Below, piece by piece: positions 32,828 to 39,729 of a DNA stretch of 64,000 bases; the first letter of the stretch is position 1; each line of letters begins with the position of its first letter. The position numbers and the translations under genes were made by a program. The stretch comes from Aerococcus loyolae (GTDB taxonomy: Bacteria; Bacillota; Bacilli; Lactobacillales; Aerococcaceae), in assembly GCF_002871915.2 (NCBI RefSeq), contig NZ_CP126958.1:124001-188000 (forward strand). Reading direction: 5' to 3'. Under the pieces are notes generated by a model. That model did not search any database. It was given only the letters and a program-made list of their open reading frames with translations, and was not told the origin of the DNA.

Positions 32828-33049
32828 ATGAAAAACAAGGGGAAATGTCCTAAATGTGGCGGAAGTGGGATTCTATTGATTGCCGGTGGAACGGGTGCTT
32901 ATGGGGCTGGAAATAATATTTTGTTAGGAAGCACCGTTTTTTCTGCAGTACCGGTCAACCGTTATCTTTGTAGTCAATGCGGATATTCAGAGGAATGGGT
33001 GGACTTAGAACACCTGTCTAAGTTGAAGAAAAAGTATGGAGAAAGATAA
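32828..33049 (+). CDS. Small zinc-ribbon protein
   Basis: 73 residues with two CxxC knuckles (CPKCGG near residues 8-13 and CSQCGY near 48-53) separated by a glycine-rich stretch (GGTGAYGAGNN). Likely a zinc ribbon. TGAGGAGG precedes the ATG; it follows the response regulator by 21 bp and is probably the tail of that operon. Function unknown. Confidence 0.65.
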   Translation: MKNKGKCPKCGGSGILLIAGGTGAYGAGNNILLGSTVFSAVPVNRYLCSQCGYSEEWVDLEHLSKLKKKYGER

Positions 33050-33090
33050 GCAAGCGGTAGATCACAATTGCTCAATTTGGAGGATTTGTT

Positions 33091-33348
33091 ATGGAATATT
33101 TAAAGGCACTTTGGCCACTGATTCTGGTTGCAATTCTTGTTGTTTATCTAGTGAATGTTGTGAAGCAAAAAAACAATCGAAAAAACAACCAGAAACAGGG
33201 TGAAAGCGAATGTATATATGAAGTAGCCACCGTCGTCGTTGGGCTCTGTCTAGGTGCAGGGATTGGTATCATTTTTGATCAATTAGCAGTCGGAGCGGGA
33301 TTGGGATGGATGGTGGGGTTGGTTATCGGTCTTAGAAGTAAGCCATGA
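33091..33348 (+). CDS. Small glycine-zipper membrane protein
   Basis: 85 residues: an N-terminal helix (LWPLILVAILVVYLVNVV), a basic Asn/Lys-rich linker, then a glycine-patterned hydrophobic hairpin (VVGLCLGAGIGIIFDQLAVGAGLGWMVGL). Two other small proteins in the window (46166 and 50653) share the same N-helix, polar linker and GIIF/GALL hairpin plan. Function unknown. Confidence 0.55.
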   Translation: MEYLKALWPLILVAILVVYLVNVVKQKNNRKNNQKQGESECIYEVATVVVGLCLGAGIGIIFDQLAVGAGLGWMVGLVIGLRSKP

Positions 33349-33434
33349 TGCTTCGAAACAATTGAATCACACTGGAATCAAATGAACTCGACTGAATAAG
33401 GCGGAAAGCCATCATTTCTAAAAACATCTTCAAT

Positions 33435-33896
33435 CTAGATCAACAAGAAAAAACCAGACGAAGTAACCTCTATTCTGGCAAGCGAAAGAAGAAACGACTC
33501 CATCAAGGGAAATACACTTTAACAGGAAAGTGTTTTGCAGTCATTGCGGCGATATCTTTCGATGCATCAAGTGGAATAGCCGGGGAAGTAAGGCAACAGT
33601 GTGGCGGTGTGTAACTCGAGTGAAGAATCATACCCAATGTCCTGCTAGAACAATCAAAGAGGAAGCGCTACATCGAGCTTAGAGAACAGAAACAAGAGCT
33701 AACGATTCAGAATGCAAGCAATGAAGAGAAACGAAGGAGATTATCAGATATTAAAGCCTTCTTAAAGACTTAGCATCAAGAGATTGCCGAGTATGATGAA
33801 AGCTTAGTTCATCGACTGATTGAGAAGATTATAGCTGAAGATGACCAGCTTGAAATTACCTTGAAAACGGGAGAAATTGTAAGGATAGACAAATAA
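33435..33896 (+). pseudogene. Large serine recombinase, decayed C-terminal remnant
   Basis: Pieced across frames and stops, the stretch encodes the C-terminal part of a large serine recombinase: [20 protein letters not shown] and WRCV with zinc-ribbon cysteines, then [13 protein letters not shown], an EKRRRLSDIKAFL coiled-coil part, and a closing SLVHRLIEKIIAEDDQLEIT then LKTGEIVRIDK. At least one frameshift and an internal TAG are present, and the catalytic N-terminal domain is missing. It marks a former mobile element at the left end of the accessory island. Its last codons are partly repeated at 36821-36870. Confidence 0.82.
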
Positions 33897-33898
33897 GA

Positions 33899-34058
33899 GA
33901 GACCTAGAGCTATGTTGCGGCAATGACATAGTTCTGTGTCTCTCTTTTTGGTATAATGGTCTAGAAATAAATAATCGTGAGTGAATCGTGCGAAATAAAA
34001 TGGAAATGCTGATTTAACGCGGTTTATATCAAGGATAATCGTGAGCAAATCGTATGAT
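33899..34058 (+). promoter_or_regulatory. Terminator, promoter and 11-bp repeats upstream of the RhuM gene
   Basis: Behind the recombinase relic come a GAGAGAC/GTCTCTC hairpin with T5 (33896-33949), a TATAAT box (33952-33957), and two pairs of 11-bp units: AATCGTGAGTG-AATCGTGCGAA (33973-33994) and AATCGTGAGCA-AATCGTATGAT (34037-34058). The same series precedes the AlbA_2 gene at 37148. The repeats lie downstream of the -10 box, so a bound protein would block transcription or the repeats act in the RNA. Confidence 0.7.
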
Positions 34059-34074
34059 GAGGAGGCGAATATGA

Positions 34075-35085
34075 ATGACAAATCAGGATAGCAACGGAGA
34101 GATCATCATCTACCAAAGTGAAGATGGAACTAGTAAATTAGACGTTAAACTTGAAGATGAAACAGTTTGGTTGAATGTTCCACAGCTTGTAGATCTTTTT
34201 CAATCCTCCAGATCAAATATTTTGGGACATATTAAAAATATATATAACGAAGGAGAATTGGATAAGGAATCAACATGTCGGAAATTCCGACAAGTTCAAA
34301 TAGAGGGTGATCGAGAGGTTAGAAGAGGGATAAATTTCTACAATCTCGATATGATTATCTCCCTTGGCTACCGCATCCAATCTAAAGTCGCCACTCACTT
34401 TCGTCGTTGGGCCACTGAACGTCTGAAAGAATATATTGTTAAGGGCTTTACTATGGATGATGAGCGACTAAAAGGGCAAGCGGGCGGTAATTATTGGAAA
34501 GAATTGTTGGATCGCATCCGCGATATTCGTTCCTCAGAGAAGGTTATGTACCGTCAAGTCCTGGATTTATATGCAACCAGTGTTGACTATGATCCCAAGA
34601 GTCAGGAGTCTATTGCCTTCTTCAAGATGGTTCAAAACAAATTGCATTTTGCGGCTCACGGACATACGGCAGCTGAAGTTATTTATCAAAGAGCCGATGC
34701 GAGACAACCCTTTATGGGGTTGACTACTTTTTCTGGAGCTATGCCGACTATGAAGGATATTCAAGTGGCTAAGAACTACTTAACGGAAGATGAATTGAAG
34801 ATTTTGAACAATTTAGTTTCTGGGTATTTTGATTTTGCCGAAGTTCAAGCCATACAACATAATCCCATGTATATGAGCGATTACGTTGAACATTTGGATC
34901 GTGTCCTCAGCGTGACTGGCCGACCTGTTTTACAATCCGCAGGTAAGATCAGTCATCAACAGGCTATGGATAAAGCGAAGAAAGAGTATCGTGAGTATCA
35001 AAAGAATACCTTGTCTCCAGTGGAAGAGGATTACTTACAGGTGATAAAAGCATTGGAGCAAGAGGTCAAGAATGAAGAGAAATAG
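34075..35085 (+). CDS. RhuM-family protein
   Basis: 336 residues matching the RhuM family first named in a Salmonella pathogenicity island: IIIYQSEDGTSKLDVKLEDE, then VWLNVPQLVDLFQSSRSN, RRGINFYNLDMIISLGYRIQS and FRRWATERLKEYIVKGF. The N-terminal half resembles a DNA-binding domain used in phage antirepressors; the C-terminal half is helical (EVQAIQHNPMYMSDYVEHLD). Molecular function is not established; members are frequent in mobile and defence-associated loci. GGAGG sits 8 bases before the ATG. It shares its upstream control region with the AlbA_2 gene 3 kb away. Confidence 0.88.
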   Translation: MTNQDSNGEIIIYQSEDGTSKLDVKLEDETVWLNVPQLVDLFQSSRSNILGHIKNIYNEGELDKESTCRKFRQVQIEGDREVRRGINFYNLDMIISLGYRIQSKVATHFRRWATERLKEYIVKGFTMDDERLKGQAGGNYWKELLDRIRDIRSSEKVMYRQVLDLYATSVDYDPKSQESIAFFKMVQNKLHFAAHGHTAAEVIYQRADARQPFMGLTTFSGAMPTMKDIQVAKNYLTEDELKILNNLVSGYFDFAEVQAIQHNPMYMSDYVEHLDRVLSVTGRPVLQSAGKISHQQAMDKAKKEYREYQKNTLSPVEEDYLQVIKALEQEVKNEEK

Positions 35086-35192
35086 GAAAACTTACCAACC
35101 ATACTACTTATCCACCATACCAAAATCAATCCAAGCTTTATCCACGATTCATGTTGAATGTGTTACACAACTAGTCAAAATTAATTAATTGA

Positions 35193-36580
35193 GGTAAATT
35201 GCAATATCAAGTGCATATTTATTTTAAAAAATCCCAGTGTCATGCCAAATAACTAAAAAGCTGATAAAGTCAATAATTCTTGGCCCGTTTTTCTCTAGCT
35301 TAAAGTGCTTGATTATCATTTAGAGATTCAGGGTGGGGCTGTCAAGGTGGAGAGCGAAGCGGACCTTGACTGGCCCACACTGAATCTCTATGCTTTGTTA
35401 AGCACTTTAGCCTGCTTCTTTAAGCGTTTCCTGAAGTTTCGCAACTTCTAGGTTATAACAGTCGTTAGGGGTTTGATAATCTAAGACCTTTCTAAAGCGA
35501 TTATTTATTGTATTCGTATAGTGTGCGAGTTCCTGGTATGTCAGCTTTTTAAAGCTTGTCCCTTTGGGCAAGAATTCTCTTAACATGCGATTATGTCTCT
35601 CATTACTGCCTTTTTCCCAAGCTGAATAGGCATGGGCGAAAAAGACTTCCAAATCCTTCAGAGCATACTCAAGCTGAGATAGTTTAGAAAATTCACTGCC
35701 GTTATCGGTCGTTAAGGTTTTAAAACACGCTTGACCCTCTTTAAGAATCACCTTTTTAACCGATTTTACAATGGAATCTGCATCCCACTTCCAAGTCTTC
35801 TTGGTGAGGAATTTTCGCGTTTTCCGTTCAACTAGAGTAATAAGACATGGCTCTCCTTTAGTCTTCTTTCCTATCACGAGGTCAAGCTCCCAGTGACCAA
35901 ATTCTTCTCTTGAAAGGACGTCTGGGCATCGCTGATCAATGCTTTTTCCAAATACCTTTTTATTCGTCCCACGCGGTTCACTAGGTTGTTTTCTTGGACG
36001 AATCCTTGTTTTCATAGGAAGATCAATATTCCTCACATTTAATAAACCAAGATTGATATATTTATACATGGTTTTGGTGCAAGGAACTCTTTCTAAAGGG
36101 TGTTTTCTGCGGTAATCATGAATAAACGTATCAACACTGAAAATACGGTCTTCTTTAGGTGTCAGTAAGGCTTCCTCAAAGGCTTTAATGAAGTTAGATT
36201 TTCCATACAAAGCGCCTCTGGCTTTAGAATTTGACCGATTATCTTTATAAACACGCGAGCCAGTTTCTGCAAGATAGACATCAACGTAGGTATGATCATA
36301 GTTCATTTGACGTGTTTTTCCACGTTTTAGTTCACGAGATATGGTGCATTGATTGACGCCAACGGCGTCAGCAATCTCTTTCTGTTTATGTCCTTCTTGG
36401 TGCATTGCTTGGATAATTCCGCGTTTTTCTGCAGAAAGGTGTGTATATGATCTAGGTTTCGTGTTAGAATGTTTCATAGCCAGTGAGTGCTCCTTTACTT
36501 GGGTTTAGACGCTTTTAAGTATAGAGCATCACTGGTTTTTTGTCGTCCTTTTCTCTATGCACTTCATTTTACAATTTACC
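35193..36580 (-). mobile_element. IS30-family insertion sequence
   Basis: One transposase gene flanked by imperfect 25-bp inverted repeats at 35193-35217 and 36556-36580 (22 of 25 positions match: GGTAAATTG, AA, AT, AAGTGCATA). Directly outside both ends is the same 13-bp sequence ATTAATTAATTGA (35180-35192 and 36581-36593), a probable target duplication of a palindromic site. A long nested hairpin lies at about 35299-35409 (AAAGTGCTT ... AAGCACTTT enclosing GAGATTCAG ... CTGAATCTC), overlapping the transposase stop. Removing the element rejoins the DNA downstream of the RhuM gene. Confidence 0.85.
35407..36477 (-). CDS. IS30-family transposase
   Basis: 356 residues. N-terminal HTH (LSAEKRGIIQAMHQEGHKQK, GVNQCTISRELKRG) followed by an integrase-like core with the DDE residues in HWELDLVIG, TLTTDNGSEF and KGSNERHNRMLREFLPKG, the last being the classic IS30 signature. 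The frame is intact and full length, so it is probably functional. AGGAGCACTCACTGGCT precedes the ATG. Confidence 0.95.
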   Translation of the reverse strand: MKHSNTKPRSYTHLSAEKRGIIQAMHQEGHKQKEIADAVGVNQCTISRELKRGKTRQMNYDHTYVDVYLAETGSRVYKDNRSNSKARGALYGKSNFIKAFEEALLTPKEDRIFSVDTFIHDYRRKHPLERVPCTKTMYKYINLGLLNVRNIDLPMKTRIRPRKQPSEPRGTNKKVFGKSIDQRCPDVLSREEFGHWELDLVIGKKTKGEPCLITLVERKTRKFLTKKTWKWDADSIVKSVKKVILKEGQACFKTLTTDNGSEFSKLSQLEYALKDLEVFFAHAYSAWEKGSNERHNRMLREFLPKGTSFKKLTYQELAHYTNTINNRFRKVLDYQTPNDCYNLEVAKLQETLKEAG

Positions 36581-36663
36581 ATTAATTAATTGAATGCTTA
36601 GTTACAGATAAATCTTATTGAGTTCGATGGATAGTTGAAAAAGAAATGGAATGATATAGCTTG

Positions 36664-36695
36664 TAGAAGAAGCTCCTGAAAGGGGCTTTTTGTTT
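36664..36695 (+). terminator. Terminator closing the RhuM cassette
   Basis: GAAGCTCCTGAAAGGGGCTTTTTG hairpin with T run. If the IS30 element is ignored, this is the first terminator downstream of the RhuM gene. Confidence 0.78.
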
Positions 36696-36758
36696 TTTAA
36701 AAAGAAAACGGGAAAAAAAGTAATTCGAAGCTAAAACTTTATAAATAGTTTTTTATAA

Positions 36759-36798
36759 CATAGTTACCGTTTCATTCAAGATATAAACGGTAACTATG
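36759..36798 (+). repeat. Perfect 14-bp inverted repeat
   Basis: CATAGTTACCGTTT (36759-36772) and AAACGGTAACTATG (36785-36798) are exact complements around a 12-base loop, with no T run after them. It lies just before a second copy of the serine recombinase 3' end, so it could be an operator or a recombination-related site. Confidence 0.6.
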
Positions 36799-36820
36799 AT
36801 CAGACAGTGGGGGGAGCTAA

Positions 36821-37118
36821 TCAGCTTGAAACCACTTTGAAAGCGAGAGGAGTTGTCAGAATAGAAAATAAGAGAGGTCTAGAGCTATCTTGTATCGATA
36901 ACATAGTCTATGTTTCTCTTTTTGGTATAATAACTTAGAAAGAATTAATCGTGAGTGAATCGTGCGAAAATCGTGCGAAAATCGTGTGAAATAATATCAG
37001 AATGTTGATTTAATGCGGTTTAGATTAAGAATTAATCGTGAGTGAATCGTGCGAAAATCGTGCGAAATAATATCAAAACATTGATTTAATGCGATTTATA
37101 TCAAAATAATCGTGAGTA
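36821..37118 (+). promoter_or_regulatory. Recombinase 3'-end copy, promoter and 11-bp repeats upstream of the AlbA_2 gene
   Basis: 36821-36870 repeats the end of the serine recombinase relic (QLETTLKARGVVRIENK against QLEITLKTGEIVRIDK). A hairpin with T5 and a TATAAT (36926-36931) follow. Then come 11-bp units in exact register: four at 36947-36990, three at 37034-37066 and one at 37108-37118 (AATCGTGAGTG, AATCGTGCGAA, AATCGTGTGAA). Spacers between clusters share GATTTAATGCGGTTTA-like sequence. The gene starts 30 bp further on. Confidence 0.72.
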
Positions 37119-37147
37119 AATTGATATAAAGAACGGGGGGCATTCAA

Positions 37148-38647
37148 GTGAAAGAGTCCGAAGTATTAGAAATTAGTGAAGGAAGATATGTCGAGCTTAA
37201 AAAGGCTAAAAATAAAATTCCTGATTCCTTTTGGGAAACATATTCTGCCTTTGCAAATACAGATGGCGGTATAGTTATTTTTGGCGTGGATGAAAAATCA
37301 AGGCAAGTTGTGGGAATAGAACAACCAGAAAAAATGAGGGACGATCTATTTAATATGGTAAATAACCCACAAAAAGTAAGTACTAATCTGATTAACGATG
37401 ATGATGTGCATATTATAAATGTAGACAATGGTGTTCAAATAATGATGGTAAAGATTTCAGAGGCACCTTATCAACTGAAACCAGTTTATTTAAAAGGTAA
37501 TCCGCAACTCGCTTTTGAGAGATTAGGTGAAGGTGACAGAAGGTTGACACCTGATAAATATAAAGAATTAGTCGTAGGGTCTCAACCTGAGACAGACAAT
37601 GAATTGCTATTAAATTATGATTTGTCAGATTTATACATCGATGATTTGGAAGTTTATCGAAAAGAATTATACGAACAAACGAATAATACTCGATACAAGA
37701 ACATAGATTTTAGAGAATTATTAATAGAAGTAGGCGCTCTTCGAAAGGATCGACAAGGTGACGGTCAATTTCATTTGACGGTGGGAGGCTTACTATTCTT
37801 TGGAAAATATACGGCTATTACTGATCGTTTTCCAGGCTTTCAGTTAGATTATTTTGAGAAGGAATCCTCACTTGATGTAGATTGGAAAGACCGAATATCG
37901 TCAGGGGACGCGGCGTTTCCCCAATTAAATGTATACAGCTTTTATAGAATGACACTAGATAAATTAAATGGAACGCTTAAAGATGAGTTTATGTTGGACG
38001 AAAATACCAAATCTAGGCTTCCTTTTAGAACAGATTTGTATACAGCTGTTAGGGAAGCTCTAGTTAACTCACTAATGCATGCTTATTATGATTCGAACAG
38101 TCCCATCACGATAACAGCTTATCCAGATTACTATGAATTCTCTAATCCAGGGAAAATGAGAGTTACTGAGGAAGAATTTGTACACGGTGGTCATTCAGAT
38201 ATCAGGAACCACACAATGTCTACAATTATGCGAAGAATAGGTATTTCTGAGAAAGCTGGAAGCGGAGGCCCGAGAATATTTGATGTTGCTTCCAAATATA
38301 ATTTGAAATTACCTGAGGTTATTAGGGAGCAATATAAAACAACATTGAGAATTTGGAAAGTTGACTTGGAGAAAACATTTGAAGGGTATTCAGAAGATCA
38401 GAAAAAGATACTTTATTATTTAATTGAAAATCAATCGATTGCTAGAAGCGAGGCAAAGGATCAACTTTCGATGGATAATTATACCTTTAGAACGACGATC
38501 AATCAGCTTTTGGAGAAAGATATGGTTGATGTTATGGGAAAAGGGAGAGCTACTCGATATATTTTGAAACTCTCATCACCAGAACAGTCCTATAATATGA
38601 AAAGAATTTTAAGATTTATAGAAGATAACATTATTAATAGAGGTTAG
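37148..38647 (+). CDS. AlbA_2 (Schlafen-type) and GHKL ATPase domain protein
   Basis: 499 residues. The N-terminal AlbA_2 domain (about 10-130) contains RYVELKKAKNKIPDSFWETY and FANTDGGIVIFGVDE. The middle holds a GHKL-type ATP-binding domain of the HATPase_c_4 kind (AVREALVNSLMHAYYDSNSP, DYYEFSNPGKM). The C terminus is a winged helix (LSMDNYTFRTTINQLLEKDM). Such proteins are annotated as RecG-like or transcriptional regulators and are common in defence islands. The GTG start follows GAACGGGGGG. It may itself bind the 11-bp repeats ahead of it, which would make it the regulator of both cassettes; that is inference. Confidence 0.85.
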   Translation: MKESEVLEISEGRYVELKKAKNKIPDSFWETYSAFANTDGGIVIFGVDEKSRQVVGIEQPEKMRDDLFNMVNNPQKVSTNLINDDDVHIINVDNGVQIMMVKISEAPYQLKPVYLKGNPQLAFERLGEGDRRLTPDKYKELVVGSQPETDNELLLNYDLSDLYIDDLEVYRKELYEQTNNTRYKNIDFRELLIEVGALRKDRQGDGQFHLTVGGLLFFGKYTAITDRFPGFQLDYFEKESSLDVDWKDRISSGDAAFPQLNVYSFYRMTLDKLNGTLKDEFMLDENTKSRLPFRTDLYTAVREALVNSLMHAYYDSNSPITITAYPDYYEFSNPGKMRVTEEEFVHGGHSDIRNHTMSTIMRRIGISEKAGSGGPRIFDVASKYNLKLPEVIREQYKTTLRIWKVDLEKTFEGYSEDQKKILYYLIENQSIARSEAKDQLSMDNYTFRTTINQLLEKDMVDVMGKGRATRYILKLSSPEQSYNMKRILRFIEDNIINRG

Positions 38648-38775
38648 ATTGCTACTACACGCATTATTTACTCATACTTTAGTTTCAACATACCAAAACC
38701 AACCCATAGCTTATGGGCGACACATGCTGAATCAGTCGTTTCGTTGGATAAGAAATAAAGCTATCGAAAAATTGC

Positions 38776-38806
38776 AGAAGAGGCTCCTGAAAGGGGCTTT
38801 TTTGCT
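38776..38806 (+). terminator. Terminator closing the AlbA_2 cassette
   Basis: AGAGGCTCCTGAAAGGGGCTTTTTT hairpin with T6; same family and same relative position as the terminator after the RhuM cassette. Confidence 0.8.
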
Positions 38807-38867
38807 AACTTATGCAATACGTCTAAACCAGTAAATCTTTATAAGCAGAAAACACTTGATTATGTTA

Positions 38868-38911
38868 TTAATATGCATTATCATTATATATATAATGATA
38901 ATGCATATTAA
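38868..38911 (+). promoter_or_regulatory. 44-bp perfect palindrome, probable operator of the RelB-fusion gene
   Basis: Two 22-bp halves are exact complements; the left half runs 38868-38889 and begins TTAATATGCATTATC. The palindrome overlaps a plausible promoter (TTGATT at 38856-38861, 17 bp, TATCAT at 38879-38884) and ends 13 bp before the start codon. RelB/DinJ-type ribbon-helix-helix proteins bind such symmetrical operators, so autorepression is expected. Confidence 0.75.
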
Positions 38912-38924
38912 GGCGGGTGATTAT

Positions 38925-39674
38925 ATGAAAAATATCCAAGTAAGAGTGAATTCGCATATAAAAGATAAATCTGATGAAATTTTTGAGGCGTTAGGAACGA
39001 CTACAAACGAAGCAATAAAAATATTTTTGAGCGCAGCTATTAATGAAAAAGGTTTTCCGTTTAAAGTTAAGCTACCAAAAAATAATACTTTGGAGGAATA
39101 TGTTAACGATCACATGCTTCCTTTAAGTGATAAAGAAATCGATGAGGGTTATTTCTTGGTTGAGGGTTCTTTTAGCAAATCAACAGAGTTTTCACAAGGA
39201 GTTTATCTCGAAAATGTTAAAATAAAAGGTTTTCTATTTGAAGAACAAGAGGATAGTATTACAGTAGCAGAAGCTAAAATTATGACAATCAATGGTAGTC
39301 GGGAACATATAGCTGAGGTGGCTGACGCGTTTTCGGGTGATACAGAGCTTGTTGGTAGCACAATGATGTACGATAGTAAAATTGTAGAAGGGTACAGTAA
39401 AATAGCTATTCTGGATGAATTCTTTGTTTTTTCACAATATGCTACAGCTAAAACAAGAGTGAAATTGTTTGCGGAATATGTACTCCCTTATTTAGCGGAT
39501 CGCGATATTGAATATGTAGGATTTATGAACGCTGGGTTATGGAGAACTGAGAGTGCTGAAGAGAGAAGGGCACAGACCAAAGCTTTGAAAGAATTAGATA
39601 TAGTAACAGAAAAATTCAGCTCAGAGAACTGGGCAGAAAGCGTGAATATTATAGAGATTGTTGAGAATTTGTAG
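38925..39674 (+). CDS. RelB/DinJ-like domain fused to an unknown C-terminal domain
   Basis: 249 residues. Residues 1-52 look like a RelB/DinJ antitoxin ribbon-helix-helix (KNIQVRVNSHIKDKSDEIFE, TTTNEAIKIFLSAAINEKGFPF). The next 190 residues are unlike any family I know; they include SITVAEAKIMTINGSREHIAE, STMMYDSKIVEGYSKIAI and a helical DEFFVFSQYATAKTRVKLFAEYVLPYL. Ordinary DinJ proteins are about 90 residues and are followed by a YafQ/RelE toxin gene; none is present here. The ATG at 38925 is chosen because translation further upstream would run through the palindromic operator. It could be a self-contained regulator. Confidence 0.65.
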   Translation: MKNIQVRVNSHIKDKSDEIFEALGTTTNEAIKIFLSAAINEKGFPFKVKLPKNNTLEEYVNDHMLPLSDKEIDEGYFLVEGSFSKSTEFSQGVYLENVKIKGFLFEEQEDSITVAEAKIMTINGSREHIAEVADAFSGDTELVGSTMMYDSKIVEGYSKIAILDEFFVFSQYATAKTRVKLFAEYVLPYLADRDIEYVGFMNAGLWRTESAEERRAQTKALKELDIVTEKFSSENWAESVNIIEIVENL

Positions 39675-39686
39675 AATTTTATAAGA

Positions 39687-39714
39687 GTAAGCTCCTGAAA
39701 GGGGGCTTTTTTAT
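39687..39714 (+). terminator. Terminator after the RelB-fusion gene
   Basis: AAGCTCCTGAAAGGGGGCTTTTTT hairpin with T run. It lies 15 bp before the truncated permease and marks the right end of the accessory island. Confidence 0.8.
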
Positions 39715-39729
39715 TATGGAGAAAAATAG

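Noticed and set aside
36947-37118. Repeats with spacers that resemble a short CRISPR array
   Set aside because: The units are 11 bp in direct register and the longer spacers are similar to each other rather than unique; no cas genes are present.
38649-38834. 61-codon ORF after the AlbA_2 gene
   Set aside because: It has no ribosome site, runs through the cassette terminator hairpin, and lies in the flank that resembles the DNA after the RhuM gene.
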